64,000 nt of DNA, from the NCBI RefSeq assembly GCF_000332315.1, contig NZ_KB235933.1:1517668-1581667 (forward strand), given 5' to 3'. Made by a program: the position numbers and the translations under genes. Each line of letters opens with the position of its first letter. The first letter of the stretch is position 1. Of this stretch, positions 9,929-19,451 are shown one piece after another. The DNA comes from Prochlorothrix hollandica PCC 9006 = CALU 1027. GTDB taxonomy: Bacteria > Cyanobacteriota > Cyanobacteriia > Prochlorotrichales > Prochlorotrichaceae. A model generated the notes under the pieces. It saw only the letters and a program-made list of their open reading frames with translations. It ran no database searches and had not been told where the DNA came from.

Positions 9929-12124
9929 TTAGGATTCCAGGTCTGCGGTGATTGTGGTGGTGGGGTGGTCGGTGCGATCGCTCCAGGGAGGCTGAAGACC
10001 CAGTTCGAGGGTAAAGCAGGTTTGGCGATCGTCGCTGCTGACGTGGATCTTTCCCCCCAGTCGTTGGATCCTTTGTTGCACGAGGGCGAGGCCCAAGCCT
10101 GTGCCGCCCTGTTTCCAGGGGTCGTTGCTGGGGATGCGATAAAACTTGTCGAAGATGCGCTGTTGTTCTAGGGGGGAAATGGTTGCGCCGGAGTTGGTGA
10201 CTTGGATCTGGAGGCGATCGCGGGGGAGAAGCTGGGCTTGGAGGGTGATGTGTTCGCCGGGGGGGGTGTATTTACAGGCGTTGTTGAGCAGTTCGGCCAC
10301 GATCCCTTCGAGGTTGGCCCGATCGGTGTGGAGGCTGGGGAGGTTGGGGGCGATGTGGAGGTGGAGGGTTTGTTGACGTTCCCGCGCGCGATCGTCAAAA
10401 CTTTGCACCTGCTGGGGTAGCCAGGTGCTGGGATCTAGGGGTTCAACTTGCAGCCCCTGGGCACCGTTCTCCAGCCGTTGCAGATCGAGGAGATCGTTAA
10501 TGAGTTGGATCTCGCGATCGCATTCCTGTTTCAGAATGCTGAGGTAGTGGTCTATTTTTGCTTGGATCCGCAGGACCATGGGGGTTGGTGCCAGGGTCAG
10601 CTTGCTCCACGTCTGTTGTTGCTGTTGGATGGCTAACCCCAGCATCCGGATGGCCATTTTGAGGTTGGTCATGGGGGTGCGTAGCTCATGGGACACCGTA
10701 CTCAGGAACTCATCCTTGAGGCGGTTAATTTCTTCTAGTTTGGCGACTTGGGCTTGGGATGATTGGTAAAGCTTGGCTTGGCGCAGGGCGATGGCGCATT
10801 GGGTGGCTGCCTGTTGCACAAACCGAATTTCCGCCTCTTCAAAGGCATGTTCCGCGTGATTCACCAGCCACAGATCCCCCAGCACTCCCCCATCATCAAA
10901 AATCGGACAGGCGAGCATGGCCACATGGCCCCGCAATGGGTTGGGGGTGATGGAACAAAACTGGAAGTATTGGGATTGGAGGAGCTGGTTATAAATTTCG
11001 GGGTAGTCGGTCATCTTGGCCACATGACCCTGGGAGGTGGGCATGGTGATGACGAATTCGTAGTAGATGGTGGAGGTGCCCTGTTCCCGGTTATAGAGGG
11101 CGGCATTGCAACTGCCCATGTTGAGGACGGTGGCTAATTCCTTGACGGCCTGTTCCAGGATTTGGTTTTCATCCAGGCTGTCCCGCACCCGATCGGTGAT
11201 GCGTTTGAGCATGGCTTCCCAGGCGATGGCCTGTTCCAGTTGGGCGGTGCGTTCTTGGACCCGTTGTTCTAGCACCACGTTTAGATCCTGCACTCGACTA
11301 TGGAGTTGGGATTGCTGAATGGCGGCGGCAATGCGGTTGGCGAGTTCTTCCAGGACATGGATCTCCACCATGTGCCATTCCCTGCTATCGTCCCATTGCT
11401 GCACGGTGAGGACACCCCAGCGCTGTTGATTCTGGAAAATGGGCACGGAGACGCAGGATTTTGGGGGGATGGGGGGGGGGAGGTCCGGTTCGGGACTGGG
11501 GGCGATCGCGGTTGTACCTTCTGGGATAGGGTTCAGGGTGGGGATGATCCGCAAATTATCGGCACAGGACTGGGCTAGGAGTTCGATGGGTTCAGCTTTG
11601 GCATTGACGCTGTAAATTAAGGCGCGATCGGCATCCAGAAACTGGCGAATTTCTTCCACTGCCGTCTGCAAAATTTCATTGAGGTTCAGGGATTGGTGAA
11701 TCCGTTGATCAATGGCCACTAGGAGTTCGTCACGGGTGGAATAGTATTGCAATTCCATTTGAGCCTGTTTCTGTATCGTGATATCTCGGCAATAGACCAA
11801 TACTTGACTGTCCCAGGGCACAAAACGGAGGTGCAACATTTGGGGGGAATAGAGTTGGTAATCGTCTAGGGTGAGGGGGAAACGATCGGCTAATACCCGC
11901 TGATAGGTGTCGTAAAATTCAGGGAAATCCTGGGGGATCTGGGGCATCACATCCCAGAGACAGTGGCCTTGGAGGCTGGCGGGGGTGGTTCCTAAAAACT
12001 CAGCACCCAGGTTATTCAGGTAGGTTACCTCAGCTTCAGGGGTGAGAATCAATAGCCCTTCGTCTATATGGGCTAAGGCAGCGGTGAGGAGGGCAGTGGC
12101 GGGGGAAGGGGACGACGAGATCAC
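9929..12124 (-). CDS. PAS-GAF-GAF sensor histidine kinase (orphan)
   Basis: Predicted cytoplasmic two-component sensor kinase, 731 residues with no obvious transmembrane segment. Order: PAS at about 10-115 ([20 protein letters not shown]), GAF 1 at about 130-275, a short coiled coil near 275-300 ([18 protein letters not shown]), GAF 2 at about 300-460, then HisKA with the phospho-accepting His near 479 ([15 protein letters not shown]). A HATPase domain follows: N box around [14 protein letters not shown] boxes IFDKFYRIP and [14 protein letters not shown]. The start is GTG at 12124; it has no clear ribosome site, so it is provisional. No response regulator is adjacent, and dapL is divergent, so the input and output are unknown. 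Confidence 0.9.
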   Translation of the reverse strand: MISSSPSPATALLTAALAHIDEGLLILTPEAEVTYLNNLGAEFLGTTPASLQGHCLWDVMPQIPQDFPEFYDTYQRVLADRFPLTLDDYQLYSPQMLHLRFVPWDSQVLVYCRDITIQKQAQMELQYYSTRDELLVAIDQRIHQSLNLNEILQTAVEEIRQFLDADRALIYSVNAKAEPIELLAQSCADNLRIIPTLNPIPEGTTAIAPSPEPDLPPPIPPKSCVSVPIFQNQQRWGVLTVQQWDDSREWHMVEIHVLEELANRIAAAIQQSQLHSRVQDLNVVLEQRVQERTAQLEQAIAWEAMLKRITDRVRDSLDENQILEQAVKELATVLNMGSCNAALYNREQGTSTIYYEFVITMPTSQGHVAKMTDYPEIYNQLLQSQYFQFCSITPNPLRGHVAMLACPIFDDGGVLGDLWLVNHAEHAFEEAEIRFVQQAATQCAIALRQAKLYQSSQAQVAKLEEINRLKDEFLSTVSHELRTPMTNLKMAIRMLGLAIQQQQQTWSKLTLAPTPMVLRIQAKIDHYLSILKQECDREIQLINDLLDLQRLENGAQGLQVEPLDPSTWLPQQVQSFDDRARERQQTLHLHIAPNLPSLHTDRANLEGIVAELLNNACKYTPPGEHITLQAQLLPRDRLQIQVTNSGATISPLEQQRIFDKFYRIPSNDPWKQGGTGLGLALVQQRIQRLGGKIHVSSDDRQTCFTLELGLQPPWSDRTDHPTTTITADLES

Positions 12125-12347
12125 GGATAGTGCGGCCTATGGGATTGGCTGGGAAGGAATGGATCGATCAAAGCGCAGTCGATGGGGAGTCAGGGCTTTA
12201 GCCCTTCCCACCTCAGTGTATTGGTCCGGGTCTATTTACGACCATGACCGGGGGGATTTGGGAGGGGGGTGGGTTCAATGGCTTTGCCGATTGCTGGTAG
12301 GCTGGTGGACTGTAACGATCGCCCATTCCTACGCAAACTCAGCCGCC

Positions 12348-13580
12348 ATGGTTCGCATCAACGATAACTATCTCAAACTCAAAGCCGGATACCTGTTTCC
12401 GGAAATTGCCCGCCGAGTCAATAGTTTTGCCCAGGCCAACCCCGATGCCCCCATTATCAAACTAGGTATCGGCGATGTCACTGAACCCCTGCCGGAAGCG
12501 TGCCGCAGTGCCATGATCCAGGCGGTGGAGGACATGGGCGATCGCGATCGCTTCAAAGGCTATGGTCCCGAACAGGGTTATGGTTGGCTGCGGGAAAAAA
12601 TTGCGGCCCATGATTTCCAAGGCCGGGGTTGTGACGTGGATGCGTCTGAAATCTTTATTTCCGACGGTTCTAAGTGTGATAACGGCAATATTTTAGATAT
12701 TTTGGGGGCGGATAATACGATCGCCGTCACCGATCCCGTCTACCCCGTTTATGTGGACACCAACGTGATGGCGGGACACACCGGCGAGGCCGATGATAGC
12801 GGTAAATATGGGGGGCTGGTCTATTTGCCCATGTCCGCTGCCAATGATTTTGTGGCTCCCCTGCCCGATCGCCCCGTCGATTTGATCTATCTTTGCTTTC
12901 CCAATAACCCCACCGGAGCCGTAGCCAGCCGGGAAACCCTCCAAACCTGGGTTGACTATGCCCGCGCCCACGGTTCCCTGATTCTCTTTGATGCGGCCTA
13001 TGAAAGCTACATTACGGATCCCGCCATTCCCCATTCCATTTATGAAGTTGAAGGGGCGCGGGAGTGCGCGATCGAGTTTCGGTCTTTTTCCAAAAATGCC
13101 GGATTTACGGGAACCCGCTGCGCCCTGACCGTTGTTCCCAAATCGCTGCGGGGCACCACCAGCGATGGCACCCTGACGGATCTCTGGTCCCTGTGGAACC
13201 GTCGCCAGTCCACCAAATTTAATGGCGTGTCCTACATTATCCAGCGGGGAGCCGAAGCGGTTTATTCCGAGGCAGGTCAAGATCAAATCCAGACCCTGAT
13301 TGCGTTTTATCTGGAAAATGCCCGCATCATTCGGGAAAAACTGCAATCGGTGGGCATTACGGTTTATGGCGGTGTCAATGCCCCCTATGTCTGGGTTCAA
13401 ACCCCTGGGGGTCTCAGCAGTTGGGACTTCTTTGATCAATTGCTGCACACCTGCCATGTGGTGGGAACCCCTGGTTCTGGCTTTGGGTCCGCAGGGGAAG
13501 GTTATTTCCGCATTTCCGCCTTTAATAGTCGTGCCAATGTGGAGGAAGCCATGGCCCGCATCACCGCCAAGTTTGCTTAA
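12348..13580 (+). CDS. dapL: LL-diaminopimelate aminotransferase DapL
   Basis: PLP-dependent enzyme that converts tetrahydrodipicolinate to LL-diaminopimelate in one step, used for lysine and peptidoglycan synthesis in cyanobacteria and plants. The ATG at 12348 ([20 protein letters not shown]) gives 410 residues, matching the family; the frame's extension to 12042 overlaps the divergent kinase and is unlikely to be translated. Class I aminotransferase motifs are visible: [34 protein letters not shown], the Schiff-base lysine in [14 protein letters not shown] near residue 249, and [17 protein letters not shown] near the C-terminus. It is divergent from the sensor kinase with a 223-bp gap. Confidence 0.96.
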   Translation: MVRINDNYLKLKAGYLFPEIARRVNSFAQANPDAPIIKLGIGDVTEPLPEACRSAMIQAVEDMGDRDRFKGYGPEQGYGWLREKIAAHDFQGRGCDVDASEIFISDGSKCDNGNILDILGADNTIAVTDPVYPVYVDTNVMAGHTGEADDSGKYGGLVYLPMSAANDFVAPLPDRPVDLIYLCFPNNPTGAVASRETLQTWVDYARAHGSLILFDAAYESYITDPAIPHSIYEVEGARECAIEFRSFSKNAGFTGTRCALTVVPKSLRGTTSDGTLTDLWSLWNRRQSTKFNGVSYIIQRGAEAVYSEAGQDQIQTLIAFYLENARIIREKLQSVGITVYGGVNAPYVWVQTPGGLSSWDFFDQLLHTCHVVGTPGSGFGSAGEGYFRISAFNSRANVEEAMARITAKFA

Positions 13581-13649
13581 ACGGGATCTTGGTTTTTGGG
13601 GGCGGCTGTGGCCACGGTAGTTGCGATCGCCGCCGCCACCGAAGGGTGT

Positions 13650-14570
13650 TTAGGGTTGCAAACGCTGCCACAGACGGCCTAGCTTTTTGGTTCCTCGGTG
13701 GATATTTAAGGTCAGGGCGATGGGGTGGAGTTGCCAGAGGATGGGGGAGTGAAACAGGCGATCGACGGGAATCTTACCGAAATGAGAGACCGGATCCTGC
13801 AAATAGTTGGCGGGTAAATGGTAAATCCAGGCTTTGGGATCAATCATCTGGCGTTGGCTATCGAAGGGCAGCACCACACGATGGGGTCCAGGGATTCGGT
13901 CTTGGGGCAGATAGGCCATGCCAAAGGCCGCTTTCTCCCGCTTAAAGAGCCGCCCTTTCCCCTTGGCCCAGGGGGGGTTGCAATGGTTATAGTTGGCTTC
14001 GGGCCAATAGGAGGAGGCTATGAACTCCGCCATCTGCGATCGGTGATACAACCAACAGGCACAGTAGGGATATTTGGGTTGAATAAAGGCAGCGCCGCCC
14101 CACTGTAAAATCGCCGGTTTCTGCATCGGTTCAGAAAAATCCGCCAGGAAGTGACGACCTTGGTGATCCCGCTCCAAGCGCAGAAAGCCTCGACTATAGC
14201 CCGAACCCGTTAAGCGGTTTTGATCCTCAAGGTGGGCTAAAAAACTGGGCCAGGGAATTAAAATATCGTCTTCTAAATAAAGAAAATAATCATAGTTTGG
14301 TAATTGGGTTGCCATGGCGGGGCGGTGAACCCAGGTGAGATCAAAGGGATGTTTTAAAGATCCGTGAACGGCGATCGCGATCTGAATGAAGGGGGGAAGG
14401 GAGAGGGAGTCTAGGGCCGATCGGGTGCTGGCTTGGTTGCTATCAACAACAATATCAATGTGGGCTAGATCGTAGGTTTGAAAGTTCCTGACCACCTGGT
14501 GCAGAAAGGGAAGGCGCTGGGGGCTGTAGTGGAAGGGAATGTGGACTAAAAGGCGATCGTCGCGGGCCAT
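13650..14570 (-). CDS. Putative glycosyltransferase-like protein, function unknown
   Basis: A 306-residue soluble protein. Start chosen at ATG 14570 (MARDDRLLVHIPFHYSPQRL), which has GGGGAGG five bases upstream; a TTG six codons earlier is the longer alternative. The N-terminal half looks like a nucleotide-sugar-transferase alpha/beta fold: a beta-strand start LLVHIPFHYS, a middle strand HIDIVVDSNQ and an acidic motif YFLYLEDDILIP near residue 98, reminiscent of a DXD metal site. The C-terminal half is rich in Trp, Tyr and His (YCACWLYHRS, YNHCNPPWAKGKG). I do not recognise a named family and give no substrate. It is convergent with dapL. Confidence 0.6.
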   Translation of the reverse strand: MARDDRLLVHIPFHYSPQRLPFLHQVVRNFQTYDLAHIDIVVDSNQASTRSALDSLSLPPFIQIAIAVHGSLKHPFDLTWVHRPAMATQLPNYDYFLYLEDDILIPWPSFLAHLEDQNRLTGSGYSRGFLRLERDHQGRHFLADFSEPMQKPAILQWGGAAFIQPKYPYCACWLYHRSQMAEFIASSYWPEANYNHCNPPWAKGKGRLFKREKAAFGMAYLPQDRIPGPHRVVLPFDSQRQMIDPKAWIYHLPANYLQDPVSHFGKIPVDRLFHSPILWQLHPIALTLNIHRGTKKLGRLWQRLQP

Positions 14571-14622
14571 GGTAGCCTCCCCAGACAAAACAGGATGATG
14601 GCGATGGAGAGGGTTTGTGCCG

Positions 14623-15027
14623 TTACGCCTTGGAGTCTGGGACAGGGGGGGCAGAGTCTGGGATAGAGGGAGTAGCGTCTGGAGTAGAGTCGCTGGCTGC
14701 TGCGGGGGCAGTCTCGATTTTTGCTTGAGCCTTTTCTCGGTCTACTTCCGCCTGAAGTTTACTGAGTTCTTCCGGGGAAAGGGACTCTAGATGGCGCTGG
14801 AGAGCAGCCTGTTCATAGTTGCGCCACTGTTGGCTATAGGTCATGGTCTGGGTGGCAACCCGAAACAAATAGGTGCCCACCCAACCCAACAGCCCCACCA
14901 CCAATAGCCCCTGGCTCCAGAGACCGGCATTAATGCTGTCATAGCCCAGTTGTTGGAAAACCAGGTACAAGACCCCACCCCCCAGGAGCAATCCGAGTCC
15001 GATTCCGATGGCATCAATTCGTCGCAT
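14623..15027 (-). CDS. DUF3007-type membrane protein downstream of ndhL
   Basis: 134 residues starting MRRIDAIGIGLGLLLGGGVL. Two hydrophobic segments (about 6-25 and 37-57, QGLLVVGLLGWVGTYLF), then a charged helix (QQWRNYEQAALQRHLESLS, ELSKLQAEVDREKAQAK) and an Ala/Pro/Ser-rich tail. It resembles the DUF3007 family that often follows ndhL in cyanobacteria. The role is unknown; the conserved neighbour suggests a link to the NDH-1 complex. It starts 85 bp after the ndhL stop, on the same strand, so co-transcription is likely. Confidence 0.7.
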   Translation of the reverse strand: MRRIDAIGIGLGLLLGGGVLYLVFQQLGYDSINAGLWSQGLLVVGLLGWVGTYLFRVATQTMTYSQQWRNYEQAALQRHLESLSPEELSKLQAEVDREKAQAKIETAPAAASDSTPDATPSIPDSAPPVPDSKA

Positions 15028-15112
15028 GGGTTTCCTTGGGGGGAGGCTGAACAGGGGGCTGGGGTCCGGGGGGCTAAGAGCTTTGCTGCTTGGGGGATGG
15101 TAGCGACAGGAG

Positions 15113-15379
15113 CTAGGCCGATCGTGGACGGGGGCGGGGACGGAAGTTGAGGAAGGGGCTGAGCAGTAGCACGCCGGGGAAAAAGAAGAACATCATGAAA
15201 TACATAAAAACCCGTTCAATGGAACCGGCTACATACCAGCGCTTTTGGAGATAGAAATAGACCACCAAGGGCATCACCACCAGAAAAGCGCCCGCTAAAC
15301 CGAGATACACGCCGCCGGTGATCAGCAGGTTCAGGTTTGTTCCAAGGTCGAGAGTCAACGGTCCAAGGTTAAAGGTCAT
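15113..15379 (-). CDS. ndhL: NAD(P)H-quinone oxidoreductase subunit L (NdhL)
   Basis: Small membrane subunit of the cyanobacterial/plastid NDH-1 complex, which takes part in respiration, cyclic electron flow and CO2 uptake. The ATG at 15379 ([15 protein letters not shown]) gives 88 residues; a TTG-started longer form is less likely. Two transmembrane stretches are visible ([18 protein letters not shown] and [18 protein letters not shown]). They bracket the conserved [16 protein letters not shown], and the conserved ending PFLNFRP follows. It is upstream of the DUF3007-type gene on the same strand. Confidence 0.88.
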   Translation of the reverse strand: MTFNLGPLTLDLGTNLNLLITGGVYLGLAGAFLVVMPLVVYFYLQKRWYVAGSIERVFMYFMMFFFFPGVLLLSPFLNFRPRPRPRSA

Positions 15380-15572
15380 AGGGTGTGGATCTCTTGCAAT
15401 AAAAACTCTGGCAGGGGACAGGGGCAATAGGCTGTGAGCCAGTGTCTGATGGATAGGGGGTTGGGTTTAGGGGGTTCCCTGGGCCTGACCAACCCATAAG
15501 GGCTAGGACTGGGGGACAGGCTAACGCCACGGCCATTCGCAAATCCTGAGCGCTGATGTAGTTCGCTCAAGG

Positions 15573-15645
15573 TTTTTATCCCAGTTTTTATCCCAGTTTT
15601 TATCCCAGCTTTTAGCTCAGCTTGTAGCCCAGTTTCTAGCTCACT
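15573..15645. repeat. 12-bp tandem repeat upstream of ndhL
   Basis: Three exact TTTTTATCCCAG units at 15573-15608 are followed by degenerate units (CTTTTAGCTCAG, CTTGTAGCCCAG, TTTCTAGCTCAC). A short CTGGATCACT repeat follows at about 15671-15700. The whole 15380-16018 stretch otherwise has no gene that I can support. Confidence 0.75.
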
Positions 15646-16018
15646 AGTTAGTGTAGTTCAACAGCCGGTTCTGGATCACTCTGGATCACTACTGGATCAC
15701 AGGTCATCGTGTGCCCATCACTCGCAGTATTTTAATCCTCTGCGGCGATCGACCAGTCCAACCCACCCCTAACCTCTCCAAAGGAGGAGGATACGATTAG
15801 ATTTTCCCTCGAAATTGGGGATTTAGGGGAGGGGCGAAGCATGGGCGGCAAAACTTGGGGCGATCACCCAGAGAATACCTGCGCCCATGCTTCGCCCGTA
15901 CCCAAAATGGGGGCATTGCCCTCCCCTGATTTCAATCCGATCCCGCCCCCCCAATGACGAGATGCGCCCTAGATCCATAGGTGGATATATCGTCGGGATG
16001 GGATCAAAAGAGAACGTT

Positions 16019-16082
16019 AAGCCAGGAAAGCCCTAAGCCAGGAAAGCCCTAAGCCAGGAAAGCCCTAAGCCAGGAAAGCGCT
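16019..16082. repeat. 16-bp tandem repeat across the stop codon of the M48-like gene
   Basis: Four units of AAGCCAGGAAAGCCCT starting at 16019, 16035, 16051 and 16067. The last unit encodes the C-terminal residues of the minus-strand gene ending at 16065, so the repeat appears to have expanded from coding sequence into the downstream spacer. Confidence 0.85.
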
Positions 16083-18827
16083 AAGGCTATAAACGAAGGC
16101 GACGATCGCCACCCCCAGCAACCACTGGGGATGATAGCCCTGCACCATGCGCCCTGCTTCCGTGCGCACCAGATCCACATCAATCCACACCGTATTGCCC
16201 CGCCGTAGCCAACCCTGAACCACTACAGTAGTGCCTACCCAGTGTTGGGGTTGGTGTCGGGGGTGCAGCAGCCCTAAGGGACCGAAGGGGGTGGTGTGGT
16301 GCAGCTTGATCAGACCCAGGGGGGTTTCGAGCCAGAGATCTTGGCCGAGGCTGTTGGCCAGTCCCGATCGCCCTACCACCTTGCCCCGCCACCGCACCGC
16401 AATGGATTCATAGGGTAACCGTTCCACATCCACCAACAGCCATTGAAAATCCGAGGCTGTGGTCAAAATTCGCCGGGGGAAATCGGGAAAAAAGCGGTTG
16501 TTGCGCAGCAGGATCCCCCCACAAACCCCCAGGGGGAGGGTGGCGCTCAGCAGGGACAGTTCCCCAAATAACCAGGCAAACTGCCAAAATCCCATCAAGG
16601 TCAGCAATGCCCCCAGGAACCACAGCAGTAACCCCCCCACCAGCCCTAGGGCTAGCCCCCCAAAGGGAGATCCCTGGGTTAGCAGCCGTTGCCACCCTTG
16701 CCACAGGTGATAGAGTTCCCGCTGAATTTGGGGCAGCTTATAGCGGGACTGGGGACGGCGGAGCTGGTGCCACCAACGATCGATCGGGGGAGCGAGGGGA
16801 GCCGTTGGGGCGGGCAGGGGAAAGGTGGGATCCAGTTTCCAGCCCTGGCCATAGCCGTTGAGACGGGCAATGCGATCCCCTAGGGGGGGCTGGGCTTGGT
16901 TGAGGCTGAGCCAGTGGCGTTGGGGATTGAGGCAGTCCCAGTGGAGGTAGGTGAGCCAGGTGTCTAGGCGACGATCGGACTGGAGAGGAGCGGCCAGCAG
17001 AGGAGTCCCAGGGGGCGCAGGCAGAGGAGTCCCAGGGGGCGCAGGCAGAGGAGTCCCAGGGGGCGCAGGTAGGGGAGTAAAAGCTGGGGGAATAGGGGGT
17101 CCAACGGCGATCGGCTGGGTTCCATCCCGGGGGCTAGCAGCGGACACCTGAGGGGGTATCGCAGCCCCTGGTCTGGCTTCAGGGTTTGGCTGGGTTTGGG
17201 ACTGGGTTTGGGACTGGGTTTGGGACTGGGTATTGGACTGGGTATCGGACTCGCTGCCTGGTCGAGTTTCTGGTGAAGGTTCTGCTGAAGGTTGTGGCTG
17301 AGATGCGGGTGAAGGTTTTGGCAGAGATGCGGGTGGAGATGCGGGTGGAGATGCGGGTGGAGATGCTGGCTCGGTGCTTGGTTCAGAACTTGGCTCAGAA
17401 CCGGGGGGTGCAGTCAACAGCAAAATGGGCGGCGGGGCACAGACAGCGGCGGCGGCATAGGCCGATTGGGCTGCAGCCATGGCGGCACAATAGCCCAGGG
17501 GTTGCAATAATTCCAGACTTTCCAGGAGGGCCGGGGTTTCCTGGCGCTGTTCCAAGCAGTGGGCCACCTGGAGGGCCAGCTTGAGGAGGGCACGGCTGTA
17601 GCCATTGGGGTTGCTGCAAAAGTCAGCAGAACCGCGATCGCCCCGATCGGCCCGGTGCCGCGCGATCGCCAGCAGGGTCCACCGTCCCAGCTTAAACAGA
17701 CCATAGCCAACCCCCGATACCAGGGGACAGCCATAGGCCAGCCCTTGCCACAGCCACTGTTGCCCGGTGCGGGGGCGGCGGGGTTTGGGAGAGGCGGCAG
17801 GGGAGCGCTGGGCCTGGGAGGGCTGCATTTGGGGCTGGGTGCCGCTGTAGGCAGGGTCGATCGTGCCCTGGAACTGACGGTTAAAGGCCGTCCGGGGGGT
17901 GGGGCTGACCCGTCGGGGTGGTGGCACACCGGGCAAACCCCAGGCCCGCCGCTGGCATTGGTCTCCCCATTGGGCGCTTTGCCAATACAGGCCATAGGGT
18001 AATTGCAGCACTAGGCTCAAACTGGGGAGGATCCAACTGCTGCGATCGTCCACTAAGCTCAGTTCTGCGGCCACGATCGCCGCCAACTCTTCATCCTCTA
18101 GGGCATCCAACAGACCTTGGCTAACCACCACGCGGGTATTGCGGGGCAAATGACCATAACTGAAAATAAGGGGGGTGGCGGTGGGCAAAACCCCCAAGGT
18201 GACCAGGGGCAGCTTATGGCGTTGGCAGAAAAAACGCCGCAGGACTTGGCTGGTTTCCGGGCGCTGGAGCTTTAAGGTTTTGGGACTATGGGGCTGTAAC
18301 CCGTGGCAGACCTGTAAAACCACGTCCCACAGCCACGGCGAAGCCACCAGGGCCACTCCCGCCAAAACCAGGGTTCCTCGGCCCACCTGCTCCAGGCCAT
18401 GGGCTAGCTCTAGGCTAGGCACCAGGGGGATCCAAGCTAAGGCCCGATCGCCCCAACGCCCCAAGGTAGAACCCAGCCAGGGCCAAGCCAACCCCCACCC
18501 CAGCAGCCCCCAGATCTCCGCCAGTCGTCCATTGAGGGATCCCAATTCCTGCTCCACCGGTTGCCGCAGGTGCCCTAGTCCCCACCCCAGGGGCACCGCC
18601 AGCAGGATCACGCCTGTGGCACTGGATCGCTGGATCCAGTCGGGCCAAAAGCCTTGGTTCAAAAGCTGGTACAGCAGCCACACCAGCCCTAAAAAACCAC
18701 CCGCTAGGGTGACCGAGGTAATGGGGGGGAGTCCCAGGCGTTGGCGACGTTTGACCCGAGGAATGCGGGGCCAGGGAAAGGCGGGGTCTAAGAACTGGGC
18801 TAAGGGGGACTCGGGGGAAGGATCCAT
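16065..18827 (-). CDS. Large M48-like membrane protein lacking the zinc-binding motif (pseudo-peptidase)
   Basis: 920 residues. The N-terminal region has hydrophobic segments (about 38-60, 72-85, 107-125, 150-175) and then a domain that looks like the start of an M48 peptidase: SYGHLPRNTRVVVSQGLLDA followed by LEDEELAAIVAAELSLVDD near residue 250. In active M48 enzymes this site reads HExxH; here both histidines are replaced (AAELSL), and the later EYxAD-type motif reads RHRADRGDRGSADF, so the zinc site is lost. A Pro/Ser/Gln linker at about 480-640 includes QSQT repeats and three exact 8-residue PLPAPPGT repeats. The C-terminal part has membrane segments and an OB-like region (WVGTTVVVQGWLRRGNTVWI). 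It is probably a non-enzymatic scaffold; function unknown. Confidence 0.7.
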   Translation of the reverse strand: MDPSPESPLAQFLDPAFPWPRIPRVKRRQRLGLPPITSVTLAGGFLGLVWLLYQLLNQGFWPDWIQRSSATGVILLAVPLGWGLGHLRQPVEQELGSLNGRLAEIWGLLGWGLAWPWLGSTLGRWGDRALAWIPLVPSLELAHGLEQVGRGTLVLAGVALVASPWLWDVVLQVCHGLQPHSPKTLKLQRPETSQVLRRFFCQRHKLPLVTLGVLPTATPLIFSYGHLPRNTRVVVSQGLLDALEDEELAAIVAAELSLVDDRSSWILPSLSLVLQLPYGLYWQSAQWGDQCQRRAWGLPGVPPPRRVSPTPRTAFNRQFQGTIDPAYSGTQPQMQPSQAQRSPAASPKPRRPRTGQQWLWQGLAYGCPLVSGVGYGLFKLGRWTLLAIARHRADRGDRGSADFCSNPNGYSRALLKLALQVAHCLEQRQETPALLESLELLQPLGYCAAMAAAQSAYAAAAVCAPPPILLLTAPPGSEPSSEPSTEPASPPASPPASPPASLPKPSPASQPQPSAEPSPETRPGSESDTQSNTQSQTQSQTQSQTQPNPEARPGAAIPPQVSAASPRDGTQPIAVGPPIPPAFTPLPAPPGTPLPAPPGTPLPAPPGTPLLAAPLQSDRRLDTWLTYLHWDCLNPQRHWLSLNQAQPPLGDRIARLNGYGQGWKLDPTFPLPAPTAPLAPPIDRWWHQLRRPQSRYKLPQIQRELYHLWQGWQRLLTQGSPFGGLALGLVGGLLLWFLGALLTLMGFWQFAWLFGELSLLSATLPLGVCGGILLRNNRFFPDFPRRILTTASDFQWLLVDVERLPYESIAVRWRGKVVGRSGLANSLGQDLWLETPLGLIKLHHTTPFGPLGLLHPRHQPQHWVGTTVVVQGWLRRGNTVWIDVDLVRTEAGRMVQGYHPQWLLGVAIVAFVYSLSAFLA
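16985..17350. repeat. In-frame tandem repeats encoding the Pro/Gln-rich linker
   Basis: A 24-bp unit encoding PLPAPPGT is repeated three times at about 16998-17075. 12-bp units encoding QSQT lie at about 17195-17235. 12-bp units encoding PPAS lie at about 17325-17365. All keep the reading frame of the host gene. Confidence 0.75.
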
Positions 18828-19011
18828 GGGCTAGGGGCTATAGGGGCTACTGTGTAGACACAAATTGATCTAAACCTCGAAATGCTGATCTTAGGAGAGT
18901 TTCACTCAAATAATGCTGGGTGGGGATGGCGATCGCTAGCATCTGTTGACCTGGGTCGTGATGCCTAATCACATGGGCTGGATCCTGGTGAACGTTGTTC
19001 AGTCCTGCATG

Positions 19012-19240
19012 GGATTGTCGAGTTGTACTCGACCCTAAGCCGACTACAAGTCGGCTCTCCCAGGGGGATTGTCGATTTTCCCAGGGGGATTGTCGAGTTG
19101 TACTCGACCCTAAGCCGACTACAAGTCGGCGCTCCCAGGGGGATTGTCGATTTTCCCAGGAGGATTGTCGAGTTGTACTCGACCCTAAGCCGACTACAAG
19201 TCGGCGCTCCCAGGGGGATTGTCGAGTTGTACTTGACATT
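19012..19240. repeat. Two-hairpin repeat array 1
   Basis: Tandem units combine two palindromes: GTCGAG-TTGTA-CTCGAC and GCCGACT-ACA-AGTCGGC. They are joined by short linkers and CTCCCAGGGGGATT; alternate units carry an extra spacer GTCGATTTTCCCAGGGGG. Three full units and a partial one. The array lies between the M48-like gene and the divergent FecCD permease. Related arrays are at 23354 and 56835. No protein-coding role is likely. Confidence 0.85.
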
Positions 19241-19451
19241 ATTAGAGTGAAACTCTCGATCTTAGCCCCCCTAGCCCCCTGAGTTTTGGATCGAGAGGGC
19301 TGTACAGGGCAGGGGAGGAAAGGCAAGCCAGAACGTTTATTGATGATTTGGCATGATCATGGTTTGGCATGATCACAGATAGCCCATTTGTATCACCCAT
19401 TTGTATAACCCATCTGTATCACCCATCTGGGAATCCTAAACCCTTGCGCCT

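Noticed and set aside
12042..12347. 102-residue extension of DapL
   Set aside because: It overlaps the divergent kinase start, and the family begins at the ATG at 12348.
19012..19240. Possible CRISPR array
   Set aside because: The sequences between palindromes are the same in every unit, so there are no unique spacers; no cas genes are near.
18847..19326. Open frames through the hairpin arrays (also 23342-23660 and 56775-57112)
   Set aside because: Translation only follows the repeat period and gives peptides such as RLVVGLGSSTTRQSP in several frames. The conserved feature is the stem, not the protein.
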